The notes beneath the pieces are model-generated. The model was given only the letters and a program-made list of their open reading frames with translations. It ran no database searches and was not told the DNA's origin. Below are positions 17,337-26,047 of a stretch of DNA of 64,000 bases, one piece after another. Within the stretch, counting starts at the first letter, position 1. Each line of letters starts with the position of its first letter. The DNA is from CAYJLF01 sp964371055 (GTDB lineage: Bacteria > Eisenbacteria > RBG-16-71-46 > CAIMUX01): assembly GCA_964371055.1 (NCBI GenBank), contig CAYJLF010000022.1:33766-97765 (forward strand), read 5' to 3'. Made by a program: the position numbers and the translations under genes.

Positions 17337-20300
17337 TCAATGGTACATCGCTTTGATCCGCCCCCAGGTCGTCTTCTCGACCGGCACGGACCAGTCGTGG
17401 AGCCATCCACCCAGGCCGAGAGCCTGGGTCGCGTATCCGGCCGCGCTCAGATGGTGCCAGCCGGTCGGGTAGCCGAGTCCGGGCGCGATGTTCGTGCAGG
17501 GAAAGCCGCCCGGGCCGTTCTCGTCCATGGCGCAGCCGAACTGCGCCTCGACCCCTTCGAAGCTGCGCGGCCAATAGCCGACGAAGAAGCCCCACCCGCC
17601 CGTGCTGACGTCCCCGATCGGGATGTCGAACGCGCTGACTCCCGGCCAGGCGGCCACGCCGGTGATCTGGACCGGAGTGGTGACCGAGAGGACGTTTCCG
17701 GGGATGTCGCAAACCTGGTCGTAGTCCCAGATGTAGAGGTCGATCGTGCCCGAGCCGCTCATGACGCCCCAGCGGGTGAGCAGGAGTTCGGCGCCACAGA
17801 TCTCGCCGTCGAACCCGAGGTACCCCTCGGCGAACGCGCCGAAGTCCGGCGGGATCACCCCCTGGTGCTGCCAGGTGAAGGCATTCTCGGTCGTGCCGTC
17901 GTGGTTCAGATAGAGGTTGGCCGGCGGACAGGGGTTGTCCCGGGTCGAGGGCGAGGCGATGCCGGAGCGGCTTCCGGCCGATGTCGTGGCGTTCGCGTCA
18001 CGGGTTCCGGCCGGTGGCGCGACCGGTCCGCGGCAGCAGGGGTTGGGATCGCAGTCGGTGCCGTCTCCCAGCCAGATCCCGAGGCAACCGCCTTCTGAGG
18101 CCATCACGCAGGAGGTGCCGTAGCAGCAGGCGCCCGATGGCGGCGGCATGGGACAGGGATTGGGCGTGCACGGGATCCCCTCCCGCCAGTCTCCGGTCGG
18201 GCAATCGACCTCGGCCTGCACGATGCACTGTCCATTGGGATAGCAGCAGGCGCCGGTCGGCGGCTGCGGACAGGGGTTGGGCGAGCAGGTCGTCTCGGGA
18301 CCCAGCCAGAGATCGCCGCAGTCGAGTTCGCTCGTGAGGGTGCACGATCCGTTGGCATGACAACAGGCGCCGGCGGGAGGCGGCTCTGGGCAGGGATTCG
18401 GGTCGCACGGCACACCCTCGCGCCAGTCGCCCGTCGCGCAGGCGAACTGCGTCATGACCTCGCAGCTCCCGTCGGGGAAACAGCAGGCGCCCTCGGGAGG
18501 CTGTGGGCAAGGGTTCGGCTCACAAGGAACCCCCTCGCGCCAGTCGCCGGTGGAACAGTTGGCCTGGGTGGTGAAGACGCATTGCCCGTCGGGTTCACAA
18601 CAGGCGCCCTCGGCGGGCTGCGGGCAGGGATTCGGAGTGCAGGAGCCGTCCACGAAAACGCCGCCGAGCGCGGTGCAGTTCGACGACGGGAGCAACATGC
18701 AGGCGCCGCTGGCGAAGCAGCAGGCGCCGCTCGGGGTCTGGGACCCGCAGGGAGTCTCTCCGGCGATGCCGAAGCCGATCGAGCCGAGTCCCTCGATCGG
18801 AACGACGTGCGGCGGCGTGTAGTCATCCGCGAACTCGGTGGCTTGGACCGGGTGGGGTGCGGTGCTCCAGACGCTGCCCTGATAGCCGTAGCCACCGAAC
18901 CAGTAGACCTCGCTGATCCGGCCCGTCAGGGTCTGATAGAAGGAGATGCCGACCCCGCCCCCGGGCGTGTTTGGCCAGCCGTTCTGCGCGATCTCGAAGT
19001 CCATTGCGTTCGGCAGGCCCGCACCGAGGATGAAGACGGTCCCCGGGTCGAACGTCTCCCCGAAGGTCAGCGCCTTCAGGCGCGGGAAGTTCTCGTCCGG
19101 GAAGGCTGCGTAGACTTTCCACACGGACGGAACGCCCACCGGGGCCGCGTTGTCGATGTCGTCGCAGGAGGGGGGCGGATCGCTAGGATAGTCATTGCTG
19201 TCGGTCGTGTAGGTCAGGCCCGTGTCGTGAACGACGAGGACCCCGCCCTCATTGATATAGCCTCCCGAGGTCGGGCAGGGATTCGGATCGCATCCCACCC
19301 CCTCGCGCCAGTCTCCGGTCGGGCAGTCCGACTCCGTAGAATACGTGCAGAAGCCGCCGGGGTAGCAGCAGGCACCCTCGGGCGGTGGGAGTGGGCACGG
19401 ATTCGGCGCGCACGGCACGCCTTCGCGCCAGTCACCGGTCGGGCAGTTGGCCTGGGTCCGGACCAGGCACTGCCCGTCTGGGTAGCAGCAGGCGCCGGTC
19501 GGGGGTTGCGGACACGGGTTGGGCGAACACACGGTGTCAGGTCCGAGCCAGAGGTCGCCGCACTCCGCTTCCGTCGTGATCGTACAGGTTCCATTCGGCC
19601 GGCAGCAGGCCCCCGTGGGGGGAGGCTGCGGGCAGGGGTTGGGATCGCACGGCACCTCCGCCCGCCAGTCGCCCGTCCCACAGCTGACTTCGGCCGTGGT
19701 GGTGCAGTGTCCGTCTTCGAAACAGCACGCGCCGGAGATCACCCCGCTGCACCACGCGCTCAGTCCGAAGGCCTGCACTTGGTAGCCGGCCACGCTGGGG
19801 TTCCCCCACCCTGTCGGATAGCCGATCCCAGGCGCGACGTTCGTCCGGGGCACTCCACCCAGGCCATCCTGGTCCATCGCGCAGCCGAACTGGGCCGGTG
19901 CACCCACGAAACTCCGCGGCCAGTATCCGATGAAGATCCCGTTCGGCCCGGCCGGCGCGTCGTTGAGGTCGAGGTCCAGGGTGGTGACGGAGGGCCAGCC
20001 CGTGACACCGGAGATCGGAACGTGGGTGGTGACGGAGAGAACGTTCCCCGGGTTGTCGCTTCCGGTGTCGTAGTCCCAGACGAAGAGATCGACGGTGCCC
20101 GCTCCGGTCATCGAACCCCAGCGGGTCAGCAGGAGCTCTCCACCGCAGACGACCCCCTGGGTGAGGTCCGGGTAGCCTTCGGCGAAGGCGCCGTAGTCGG
20201 GAGGCTGGACGCCCGGGCCCTGCCAGGTAAACGACATCTCGGTTCGGTCGTCGTGGTTGCGGAACAGCACCGACGGTGGGCAGGGGTTGCTGCGCGGCGT

Positions 20301-20420
20301 GTCGACCGCCCGGCCTTCGCCGGGGCCCGCGGATGTGCTCGCCGCGAGTTCGGTTCCGCTGGAGGGGGACGTAATCGCGGCCAGGAGGGTCGCGACAGCG
20401 AAGAGTGCCGACAGCTTCAT
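17337..20420 (-). CDS. Exported GACC-repeat cysteine-rich protein with short C-terminal tail (1027 aa)
   Basis: A large exported protein of no named family. After a signal peptide (KLSALFAVATLLAAITS) the order is: module A (NPCPPSVLF ... GYWPRSF ... GIGYPTGW, ~170 residues), four GACC repeats, module B (EGGVLVVHDTGLTYTTD ... YWFGGYGYQG ... GLGSIGFGIAG, ~190 residues), six GACC repeats, a second module A, and the tail PVEKTTWGRIKAMYH. Each GACC repeat is ~38 residues with six cysteines: GACC, G-x-C, a fourth Cys, then either GDWREGVPC or LWLGPDTxC, and PNPCP. It is a paralogue of the 1658-aa protein encoded immediately upstream on the same strand. The repeats probably form disulfide-rich spacers; modules A and B are beta-rich and may bind ligands. 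Ribosome site GAGGTGAT precedes the ATG. Confidence 0.85.
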   Translation of the reverse strand: MKLSALFAVATLLAAITSPSSGTELAASTSAGPGEGRAVDTPRSNPCPPSVLFRNHDDRTEMSFTWQGPGVQPPDYGAFAEGYPDLTQGVVCGGELLLTRWGSMTGAGTVDLFVWDYDTGSDNPGNVLSVTTHVPISGVTGWPSVTTLDLDLNDAPAGPNGIFIGYWPRSFVGAPAQFGCAMDQDGLGGVPRTNVAPGIGYPTGWGNPSVAGYQVQAFGLSAWCSGVISGACCFEDGHCTTTAEVSCGTGDWRAEVPCDPNPCPQPPPTGACCRPNGTCTITTEAECGDLWLGPDTVCSPNPCPQPPTGACCYPDGQCLVRTQANCPTGDWREGVPCAPNPCPLPPPEGACCYPGGFCTYSTESDCPTGDWREGVGCDPNPCPTSGGYINEGGVLVVHDTGLTYTTDSNDYPSDPPPSCDDIDNAAPVGVPSVWKVYAAFPDENFPRLKALTFGETFDPGTVFILGAGLPNAMDFEIAQNGWPNTPGGGVGISFYQTLTGRISEVYWFGGYGYQGSVWSTAPHPVQATEFADDYTPPHVVPIEGLGSIGFGIAGETPCGSQTPSGACCFASGACMLLPSSNCTALGGVFVDGSCTPNPCPQPAEGACCEPDGQCVFTTQANCSTGDWREGVPCEPNPCPQPPEGACCFPDGSCEVMTQFACATGDWREGVPCDPNPCPEPPPAGACCHANGSCTLTSELDCGDLWLGPETTCSPNPCPQPPTGACCYPNGQCIVQAEVDCPTGDWREGIPCTPNPCPMPPPSGACCYGTSCVMASEGGCLGIWLGDGTDCDPNPCCRGPVAPPAGTRDANATTSAGSRSGIASPSTRDNPCPPANLYLNHDGTTENAFTWQHQGVIPPDFGAFAEGYLGFDGEICGAELLLTRWGVMSGSGTIDLYIWDYDQVCDIPGNVLSVTTPVQITGVAAWPGVSAFDIPIGDVSTGGWGFFVGYWPRSFEGVEAQFGCAMDENGPGGFPCTNIAPGLGYPTGWHHLSAAGYATQALGLGGWLHDWSVPVEKTTWGRIKAMYH
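18030..18737 (-). repeat. GACC cysteine-rich repeat array, six units
   Basis: Six tandem ~38-residue units inside the 1027-aa protein, between module B and the C-terminal module A. Order: a variant unit with LGGVFVDGSC, then GDWREG, GDWREG, LWLGPET, GDWREG, and a last unit with IWLGDGTDC ending NPCCRG. Boundaries are approximate. Confidence 0.85.
19262..19740 (-). repeat. GACC cysteine-rich repeat array, four units
   Basis: Four tandem units inside the 1027-aa protein, between its N-terminal module A and module B. The second is of the LWLGPDT type and the others of the GDWR type. Boundaries are approximate. Confidence 0.85.
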
Positions 20421-20709
20421 GGCATCACCTCACGGGCTTCGGGCGGTTGTCACGGGACCACCCCGGAGTGAGATCTCGGAGGACTTGGCGGTCGTTGGGC
20501 GTCGATCCGGCAGGGCCTGGCCGAGGTCCGGGCCGGCCGGTCCCGAGGGCAGAACCGGCCGGAACGAGGATAGCACCGGGGGGCGGGGCGGTCGACCCCG
20601 CGACGCGCGGAGCGGTTCGCCTCGCAGGCCACCCGCCTCCCTTCTCTTTTCGAGCCCGGGCCGTCACGGGAGGTCCCGCGTTACCGTCGACTCGTTCCGG
20701 AGCGTCCCG

Positions 20710-23700
20710 TCAATGGTACATCGCCTTGATCCTGCCCCAGGTCGTCTTCTCTACTGGTGTTGCCCCCCCGCCGAGCCAACCCCCGATCCCGAACGCCTGC
20801 ACCTGGTACCCCGCGACGGTCGGGTGATGCCAACCGGTCGGATAGCCGATGCCGGGCGCGATATTCATACAGGGGATGCCGCCGAAGCCGTCTTCGTCGA
20901 TGGCGCAACCGAACTGGCCCTCGACCCCCTCGAAGCTGCGGGGCCAGTACCCGACGAAGAAGCCGGAGTAGTTCACGTAAGCGTCGTTCGTGTCGAGGTC
21001 GAAGACGCTGACGCCGGGCCACATGGAAACGCCTGCGATGTTCACCCATGGTGTGACCGACAGGACATTCCCCGGGATGTCGCACGCGACATCGTAATCC
21101 CAGACGTAGAGGTCGATGACGCCGGAGCCCGACATCGTGCCCCAGCGGGTCAGCAACAGCTCGATCCCGCAGACGTTGCCCGAGGCCCCGAGATACCCTT
21201 CGGCGAGCGATCCGAAATCCGGAGAAACCACCCCTTGGTAGTGCCAGGTGAAAGCGTTCTCCGTGCTGCCGTCGTGGTTGAGGTAGAGAGTCGACGGAGG
21301 ACAGGGGTCGGTGCGCGTCGATAGCGCCGTCACGCCGCGGCCGGGTCCGGGTGAAGTCGACACACTCTCGTCTCGGGGAAGCGAGGGCGGGTCGACCGGC
21401 CGGCGGCAGCAGGGATTCGGGCTGCAGTCGGTGCCGAGGCCCATCCAGACTCCGAAGCATTCTCCCTCCGGAGTGACGACGCACGAAGTGCCGTAGCAGC
21501 AGGCTCCCGACGGCGGCGGCTGCGGGCAGGGATTCGGCGTGCAAGGCACACCCTCGCGCCAGTCACCGGTCGAGCAATTGGTCTGAGTCTGGACGAGGCA
21601 TTGCCCGTTGGGATAGCAGCAGGCTCCCGTCGGCGGCTGCGGGCACGGATTGGGCCAGCAACTGGTGTCTGGACCAAGCCAGACATCGGAGCATCCGTCT
21701 TCGGTTGTCATCGTGCACGATCCGTTCGCCTGGCAGCAGGCGCCGGCGGGCGGGCACGGATTCGGATCGCACGGCACACCCTCGCGCCAGTCGCCCGTGG
21801 GGCAGTTGTACTGGGGGGAAGTCTCGCAGTGGCCGTCCGGGAAACAGCAGGCGCCTAGCGGCGGCCCCGGGCATGGGTTGGGCTCGCAGGGCACGCCTTC
21901 ACGCCAGTCGCCCGTGGGGCAGTTGGCTTGGACCGTGGAAACACAATGGCCGTCGGCGTAGCAGCAGGCGCCGGGATCGATCCCTCCGCCGCTGCACCAC
22001 GCGCCGAGGCCCCAGGCCTGCATGGCGTAGCCGGCGAGGCTGGGGTGGCCCCAGCCGGTCGGGTAGCCGATGCCGGGCGCATAGTTCGTCCGCGGCACTC
22101 CGCCCGGGCCGTCCTGGTCGATGGCGCAACCGAATTGCGCCGCGGCCCCTTCGAAGCTGCGAGGCCAATAGCCGATGAAGAAACCCTCGCTGCTGGTCAC
22201 GGCGTCGTTCAGGTCCAGGTCGAGGGCCGAGATCGAGGGCCAGGTGGCAACCCCGGAGATCAGCACTGAGGTGGTGACGGAGAGGACATTGCCCGGGCTG
22301 TCGCACCAGGTGTCGTAGTCCCAGACGAAGAGATCGATCGTACCGGATCCGCTCATCTCGTTCCAACGGGTCAACAGAAGTTGCGTGCCGCAGACTCCCG
22401 CGGCGAGCCCGCGGTAGCCCTCGGCGAACGCTCCGAAGTCCGGGGGCTGGATCGAACCGAACTGCCAGGTGAAGGCGTTCTCGGTCGTGCCGTCGTGATT
22501 CTGGAAGAGCGCGGAAGGAGGGCAAGGATCGTTGCGCTCGGCCGGGATCGCCTCACCGCGCCCGGGTCCAGCGGAGATTGCGTGGGTGGGGTCGATTCCG
22601 CCGGATGGAGGCGCCGTCGCGCCCCGGCAGCATGGGTTGGGATCGCAGTCGGTGTCTCCCCCCTGCCAGGCGCCGGTGCAGTCCAACTGGCTCGTAATCG
22701 AGCAGAGCATCCCCGTGCAACAGGCGCCGTCGGGAGGGGGCGGGCAGGGGTTGGGATCGCACGGCACCCCTTCGCGCCAGTCGCCCGAACCACAGGCCGC
22801 CTGGGTGGTCGTGACGCACTGCCCGGTGGCGTAGCAACAGGCCCCGGAGGGGGGTTGTGGGCAGGGGTTCGGGCTGCAGGGGCCATCCAGGAAGACGCCG
22901 CCGAGGGTGGCGCAGTTCGACGGAAACAGCATCAGGCATACGCCGCTCGGGAAACAACACGCGCCGGTCGGATTCTGGAATCCGCACGGCGTCTCGCCAG
23001 CCGTGCCGAAGCCGATCGAACCGAGCCCCGCGATCGGGACGACGCGTGGCGGAATGCTGTCATCGGCGAATTCAGTAGCCTGGACCGGGTGGGGGGCGGT
23101 GCTCCAGAGGGCACCCTGGTAGCCATAGCCGCCGAACCAGTAGATCTCGGAGATGTGGGTGGTCTGCGTCTGGTAGAAGGAGATTCCGACGCCTCCGCCC
23201 GGCGTGTTCGGCCAGCCGTTCTGCGGGATTTCGAAGTCCATCTCGCTGGGAAGTCCGGCGCCGAGGATGGTGACGGAGGCCGCATTGAAGGCCTCCCCGA
23301 AGGTCAGCGCCTTCAGCCGGGGGAAGTTCTCCTCGGGGAAGGCTGCGTAGACCTTCCAGACGGTCAGAACGCCCGCCGGGGCGGCATTGTCGACGTCATC
23401 GCAGGAGAAGGGCGGATCGCTGGGGTAGGAGGCGTTGTCGGTCGTGTAGGTGAGGCCGGTGTCGTGGACGACGAGGACTCCGCCCTCATTGACCGAGCCG
23501 CCTGAGGTCGGGCAGGGATTCGGATCGCATCCCAGGTCCTCGCGCCAGTCGCCGGTCGGGCAGTTCGCCTCGACCGTGACTTCGCAGAAGCCGCCGGGGT
23601 AGCAGCAGGCTCCCAGCGCCGGTGGCTGCGGGCAGGGATTCGGCGTGCACGGCACTCCCTCGCGCCAGTCCCCGGTCGAACAGCTCGCCTCGGTCCTGAC

Positions 23701-25686
23701 CAGGCATTGCCCGTCGGGATAGCAGCACGCCCCGGTGGGGGGTTGGGGACAGGGGTTGGGCGAGCAGAGAGTGCCTGGGCCGAGCCAGAGAGCGCTGCAG
23801 TCCAACTCCGTGGTAACGGTGCAGGATCCGCTCGGCTGGCAACAGGCCCCGGTGGGAGGCGGCTGCGGACAGGGATTGGGATCGCACAGTACGCCTTCGC
23901 GCCAGTCGCCCGATCCGCACGCCGCCTGCGTGGTCGTGACGCACTGCCCGTTGGCGTAGCAGCAGGCGCCGGTGGGGGGCTGCGGACAGGGGTTGGGCAG
24001 GCACGCGGTGTCAGGACCGAGCCAGACCTCGGAGCACCCGTGCTCCGGCGTCATCGTGCAGGACCCATCGACGAAACAGCAGGCTCCTGCCGGCGGCTGC
24101 GGGCAGGGGTTGGGATCGCACGGCATTCCTTCGCGCCAATCGCCCGTCGGGCAGTTGCTCTGGGCCGTCGAGACGCACTGCCCGTCGGCGTAGCAGCAGG
24201 CGCCGGGCACGATCCCGCCGCACCACGCGCCGAGGCCGAACGCCTGCGTTTGGTACCCGGCGATGCTCGGATGACCCCAACCCGTCGGATAGCCGATCCC
24301 GGGCGCGAAGTTCGTCCGGGGCACTCCGCCCGGGCCGTCCTGGTCCATCGCGCAGCCGAATTGAGCCTCGACATTCTGGAAGCTTCGTGGCCAGTACCCG
24401 ATGAAGAGCCCGTCGGGACCGACCGGCGCGTCGTTGAGGTCGAGATCGAGGGTGGAGATGGACGGCCACATGGCGACGCCGGAGACCGGCACCGAGGTGG
24501 TGACGGAGAGGACGTTGCCCGGGCTGTCGCACCAGGTGTCGTAGTCCCAGACGAAGAGGTCGACGGTGCCCGATCCGCTCATGGTGCCCCAGCGGGTCAA
24601 CCACAGCTCCCCGCCGCAGACGAAGCCCTCGGTGAGATGGCGGTAGCCTTCGGCGAAGGCTCCGAAGTCGGGAGGCTGGACCCCCTGGAATTGCCAGGTG
24701 AACGCGTTCTCGGTGGTGCCGTCGTGGTTCAGGAAGAGCAAAGAGGGTGGGCATGGATTGGAGCGAGGGAGACCGTCGGATCGCCCCTCTCCCGGACCGG
24801 CGGAGGTGTGCGCGGTGGGGTCGATTCCGCCGGAAGGAGGCGCCATCGCGCCCCGGCAGCAGGGGTTGGGATCGCAGTCGGTGTCTGCGCCTTGCCAGAT
24901 GCCGGTGCACAAGGCCGCCGTGGTGATGGAGCACAACGTGCCTCGGCAGCAGGCACCCAGCGCCGGCTGGAGGCAGGGGTTGGGATCGCACGGCACTCCT
25001 TCGCGCCAGTCCCCGCTCGAACAACCGACCTCCTCGCTGTACGCGCACTGGCCGTCGGCCGAACAGCAGGCGCCGTAGGGTCCACCTTCGGTCGGGTAGA
25101 TCGTCTGCCCCTCGATGCCGAACCCGATCGCGCTGAGACCGGCGATCGGATCCTCGTTCGGCGGCACGGCGTCATCGACGAAGATCATCGTCTGCGTCGG
25201 ATGGGGCGCCGTGGCCCAGACGCCGCCCTGGTAGCCATAGCCGCCGAACCAGTAGCACTCCACCATCAGGCTCGTCTGCACCTCGTGGAAGCTCATGCCG
25301 ACGCCGCCGCCCGACGTCGTGGGCCACCCGTTCTGCGTGATCTCGAAGTCATCCGGACCGGGCAGTCCCCCCGCCAACACCACGACGTCACCGCCGAACG
25401 ACTCGCCGATCACCAGCCCCTTCAGTCGCGGACTGGCGGCGGACGGGAAGGCGGCATAGACCTTCCAGATCCACCCCTGCCCGATCGGCGGAAGACCGAC
25501 CGGCAGTTGGCTGTCCACCGTCGGTGGGTCGCTGGTCGGGGGCGTGCTGGGGTACTGGGAGTTGTCGCTGGTGTACGCCAGACTCGCGTCGTGGACGATC
25601 AGGGTCCCGTGCGCATTGGGTCCGGCGAGGGCGGCGCTGCTGAGAGCAAGGAAGGAGACGGCGAGGAGGAAGGTCCTGGATCGCAT
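20710..25686 (-). CDS. Exported GACC-repeat cysteine-rich protein with short C-terminal tail (1658 aa)
   Basis: Giant exported paralogue of the 1027-aa protein. Start chosen at ATG 25686, which begins a textbook signal peptide (RSRTFLLAVSFLALSSAALA) and has GAGGTG upstream; the open frame extends 24 codons further without a signal. Order: B-like module (LIVHDASLAYTSD), 2 GACC repeats, module A, 6 repeats, module B, 3 repeats, module A, 5 repeats, module A, and the tail PVEKTTWGRIKAMYH, identical to its paralogue. In all there are 16 GACC repeats, near 100 cysteines. Linkers before internal A modules (SAGPGEGR...NPCPPS) resemble the mature N-terminus of the paralogue, so the protein looks built by joining whole ancestral proteins. 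Function unknown. A surface adhesin or stalk would fit the architecture, but nothing shows it. Disulfide formation implies an extracytoplasmic location. Confidence 0.85.
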   Translation of the reverse strand: MRSRTFLLAVSFLALSSAALAGPNAHGTLIVHDASLAYTSDNSQYPSTPPTSDPPTVDSQLPVGLPPIGQGWIWKVYAAFPSAASPRLKGLVIGESFGGDVVVLAGGLPGPDDFEITQNGWPTTSGGGVGMSFHEVQTSLMVECYWFGGYGYQGGVWATAPHPTQTMIFVDDAVPPNEDPIAGLSAIGFGIEGQTIYPTEGGPYGACCSADGQCAYSEEVGCSSGDWREGVPCDPNPCLQPALGACCRGTLCSITTAALCTGIWQGADTDCDPNPCCRGAMAPPSGGIDPTAHTSAGPGEGRSDGLPRSNPCPPSLLFLNHDGTTENAFTWQFQGVQPPDFGAFAEGYRHLTEGFVCGGELWLTRWGTMSGSGTVDLFVWDYDTWCDSPGNVLSVTTSVPVSGVAMWPSISTLDLDLNDAPVGPDGLFIGYWPRSFQNVEAQFGCAMDQDGPGGVPRTNFAPGIGYPTGWGHPSIAGYQTQAFGLGAWCGGIVPGACCYADGQCVSTAQSNCPTGDWREGMPCDPNPCPQPPAGACCFVDGSCTMTPEHGCSEVWLGPDTACLPNPCPQPPTGACCYANGQCVTTTQAACGSGDWREGVLCDPNPCPQPPPTGACCQPSGSCTVTTELDCSALWLGPGTLCSPNPCPQPPTGACCYPDGQCLVRTEASCSTGDWREGVPCTPNPCPQPPALGACCYPGGFCEVTVEANCPTGDWREDLGCDPNPCPTSGGSVNEGGVLVVHDTGLTYTTDNASYPSDPPFSCDDVDNAAPAGVLTVWKVYAAFPEENFPRLKALTFGEAFNAASVTILGAGLPSEMDFEIPQNGWPNTPGGGVGISFYQTQTTHISEIYWFGGYGYQGALWSTAPHPVQATEFADDSIPPRVVPIAGLGSIGFGTAGETPCGFQNPTGACCFPSGVCLMLFPSNCATLGGVFLDGPCSPNPCPQPPSGACCYATGQCVTTTQAACGSGDWREGVPCDPNPCPPPPDGACCTGMLCSITSQLDCTGAWQGGDTDCDPNPCCRGATAPPSGGIDPTHAISAGPGRGEAIPAERNDPCPPSALFQNHDGTTENAFTWQFGSIQPPDFGAFAEGYRGLAAGVCGTQLLLTRWNEMSGSGTIDLFVWDYDTWCDSPGNVLSVTTSVLISGVATWPSISALDLDLNDAVTSSEGFFIGYWPRSFEGAAAQFGCAIDQDGPGGVPRTNYAPGIGYPTGWGHPSLAGYAMQAWGLGAWCSGGGIDPGACCYADGHCVSTVQANCPTGDWREGVPCEPNPCPGPPLGACCFPDGHCETSPQYNCPTGDWREGVPCDPNPCPPAGACCQANGSCTMTTEDGCSDVWLGPDTSCWPNPCPQPPTGACCYPNGQCLVQTQTNCSTGDWREGVPCTPNPCPQPPPSGACCYGTSCVVTPEGECFGVWMGLGTDCSPNPCCRRPVDPPSLPRDESVSTSPGPGRGVTALSTRTDPCPPSTLYLNHDGSTENAFTWHYQGVVSPDFGSLAEGYLGASGNVCGIELLLTRWGTMSGSGVIDLYVWDYDVACDIPGNVLSVTPWVNIAGVSMWPGVSVFDLDTNDAYVNYSGFFVGYWPRSFEGVEGQFGCAIDEDGFGGIPCMNIAPGIGYPTGWHHPTVAGYQVQAFGIGGWLGGGATPVEKTTWGRIKAMYH
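21402..21980 (-). repeat. GACC cysteine-rich repeat array, five units
   Basis: Five units in the 1658-aa protein between the second and third A modules: two GDWREG units, a VWLGPDT unit with a shortened preceding linker, a GDWREG unit, and a VWMGLGTDC unit ending NPCCRR. Boundaries approximate. Confidence 0.85.
22622..22978 (-). repeat. GACC cysteine-rich repeat array, three units
   Basis: Three units following module B: a variant LGGVFLDGPC unit, a GDWREG unit, and a short unit with the AWQGGDTDC motif ending NPCCRG. Boundaries approximate. Confidence 0.82.
23503..24215 (-). repeat. GACC cysteine-rich repeat array, six units
   Basis: Six units between the first module A and module B. GDWREG-type and WLGP-type units alternate strictly for the first five (I, II, I, II, I), then a final type I unit with GDWREDLGC joins module B. 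Boundaries approximate. Confidence 0.85.
24852..25082 (-). repeat. GACC cysteine-rich repeat array, two units
   Basis: Two units following the N-terminal B-like module: one GDWREG unit and one short IWQGADTDC unit ending NPCCRG. Boundaries approximate. Confidence 0.82.
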
Positions 25687-26047
25687 GAGGGCACCTCGTG
25701 GTCGATCGGACTCCGAGCCATGAGCCGGTGCCGCGAGGACGCGCACGGCTCTTCGCATTTCCGCTCTTCACGTCCCCAGCGCAGAGGACGCCGGACGCGT
25801 GCCGGGGAGGCGCACGCGATCGGACCGGCTCGAAGTGAAGCTGGAGCGCTCTCGCGTCGGTTCTTACGGGAATCGGCGCTTGGTCGATCCGACCGCGGAT
25901 AAGCATACGCCCATCCGGGCGGTCGCGCCACTCCCGTGCCATGGTTGCGGTGGGCGCCGACGCCGTGGCGGGACAGGGGGCGCCCGCCCGGCGCGCGTGA
26001 TAGACTCGTTGCGGTCGAAGATCAGGGCCGAAGGACAGGAGGCCGCG
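25687..26047. other. 361-base divergent intergenic region
   Basis: It lies between the giant GACC-repeat gene (leftward) and the C45-like gene (rightward). An extended -10 element for the rightward gene lies at 25998-26006. A frame running rightward from 25799 is open, but it lacks protein character until the signal peptide at 26048. No RNA gene is seen. Confidence 0.5.
25998..26006 (+). promoter_or_regulatory. Extended -10 promoter element
   Basis: TG-A-TAGACT fits the extended -10 pattern, about 40 bases before the ATG of the C45-like gene, giving a short leader containing its AGGAGG ribosome site. The motif resembles the one ahead of the exported protein at 14843. Confidence 0.4.

Noticed and set aside
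17337..25686. Many near-identical spaced DNA repeats that could suggest a CRISPR array or assembly repeat
   Set aside because: The repeats are in frame, vary synonymously, and encode a regular cysteine motif; there are no constant-length unique spacers and no cas genes.
18357..25902. Long plus-strand frames opposite the two GACC-repeat genes
   Set aside because: They mirror the repeat units of the real genes and have no signal, ribosome site or domain of their own.
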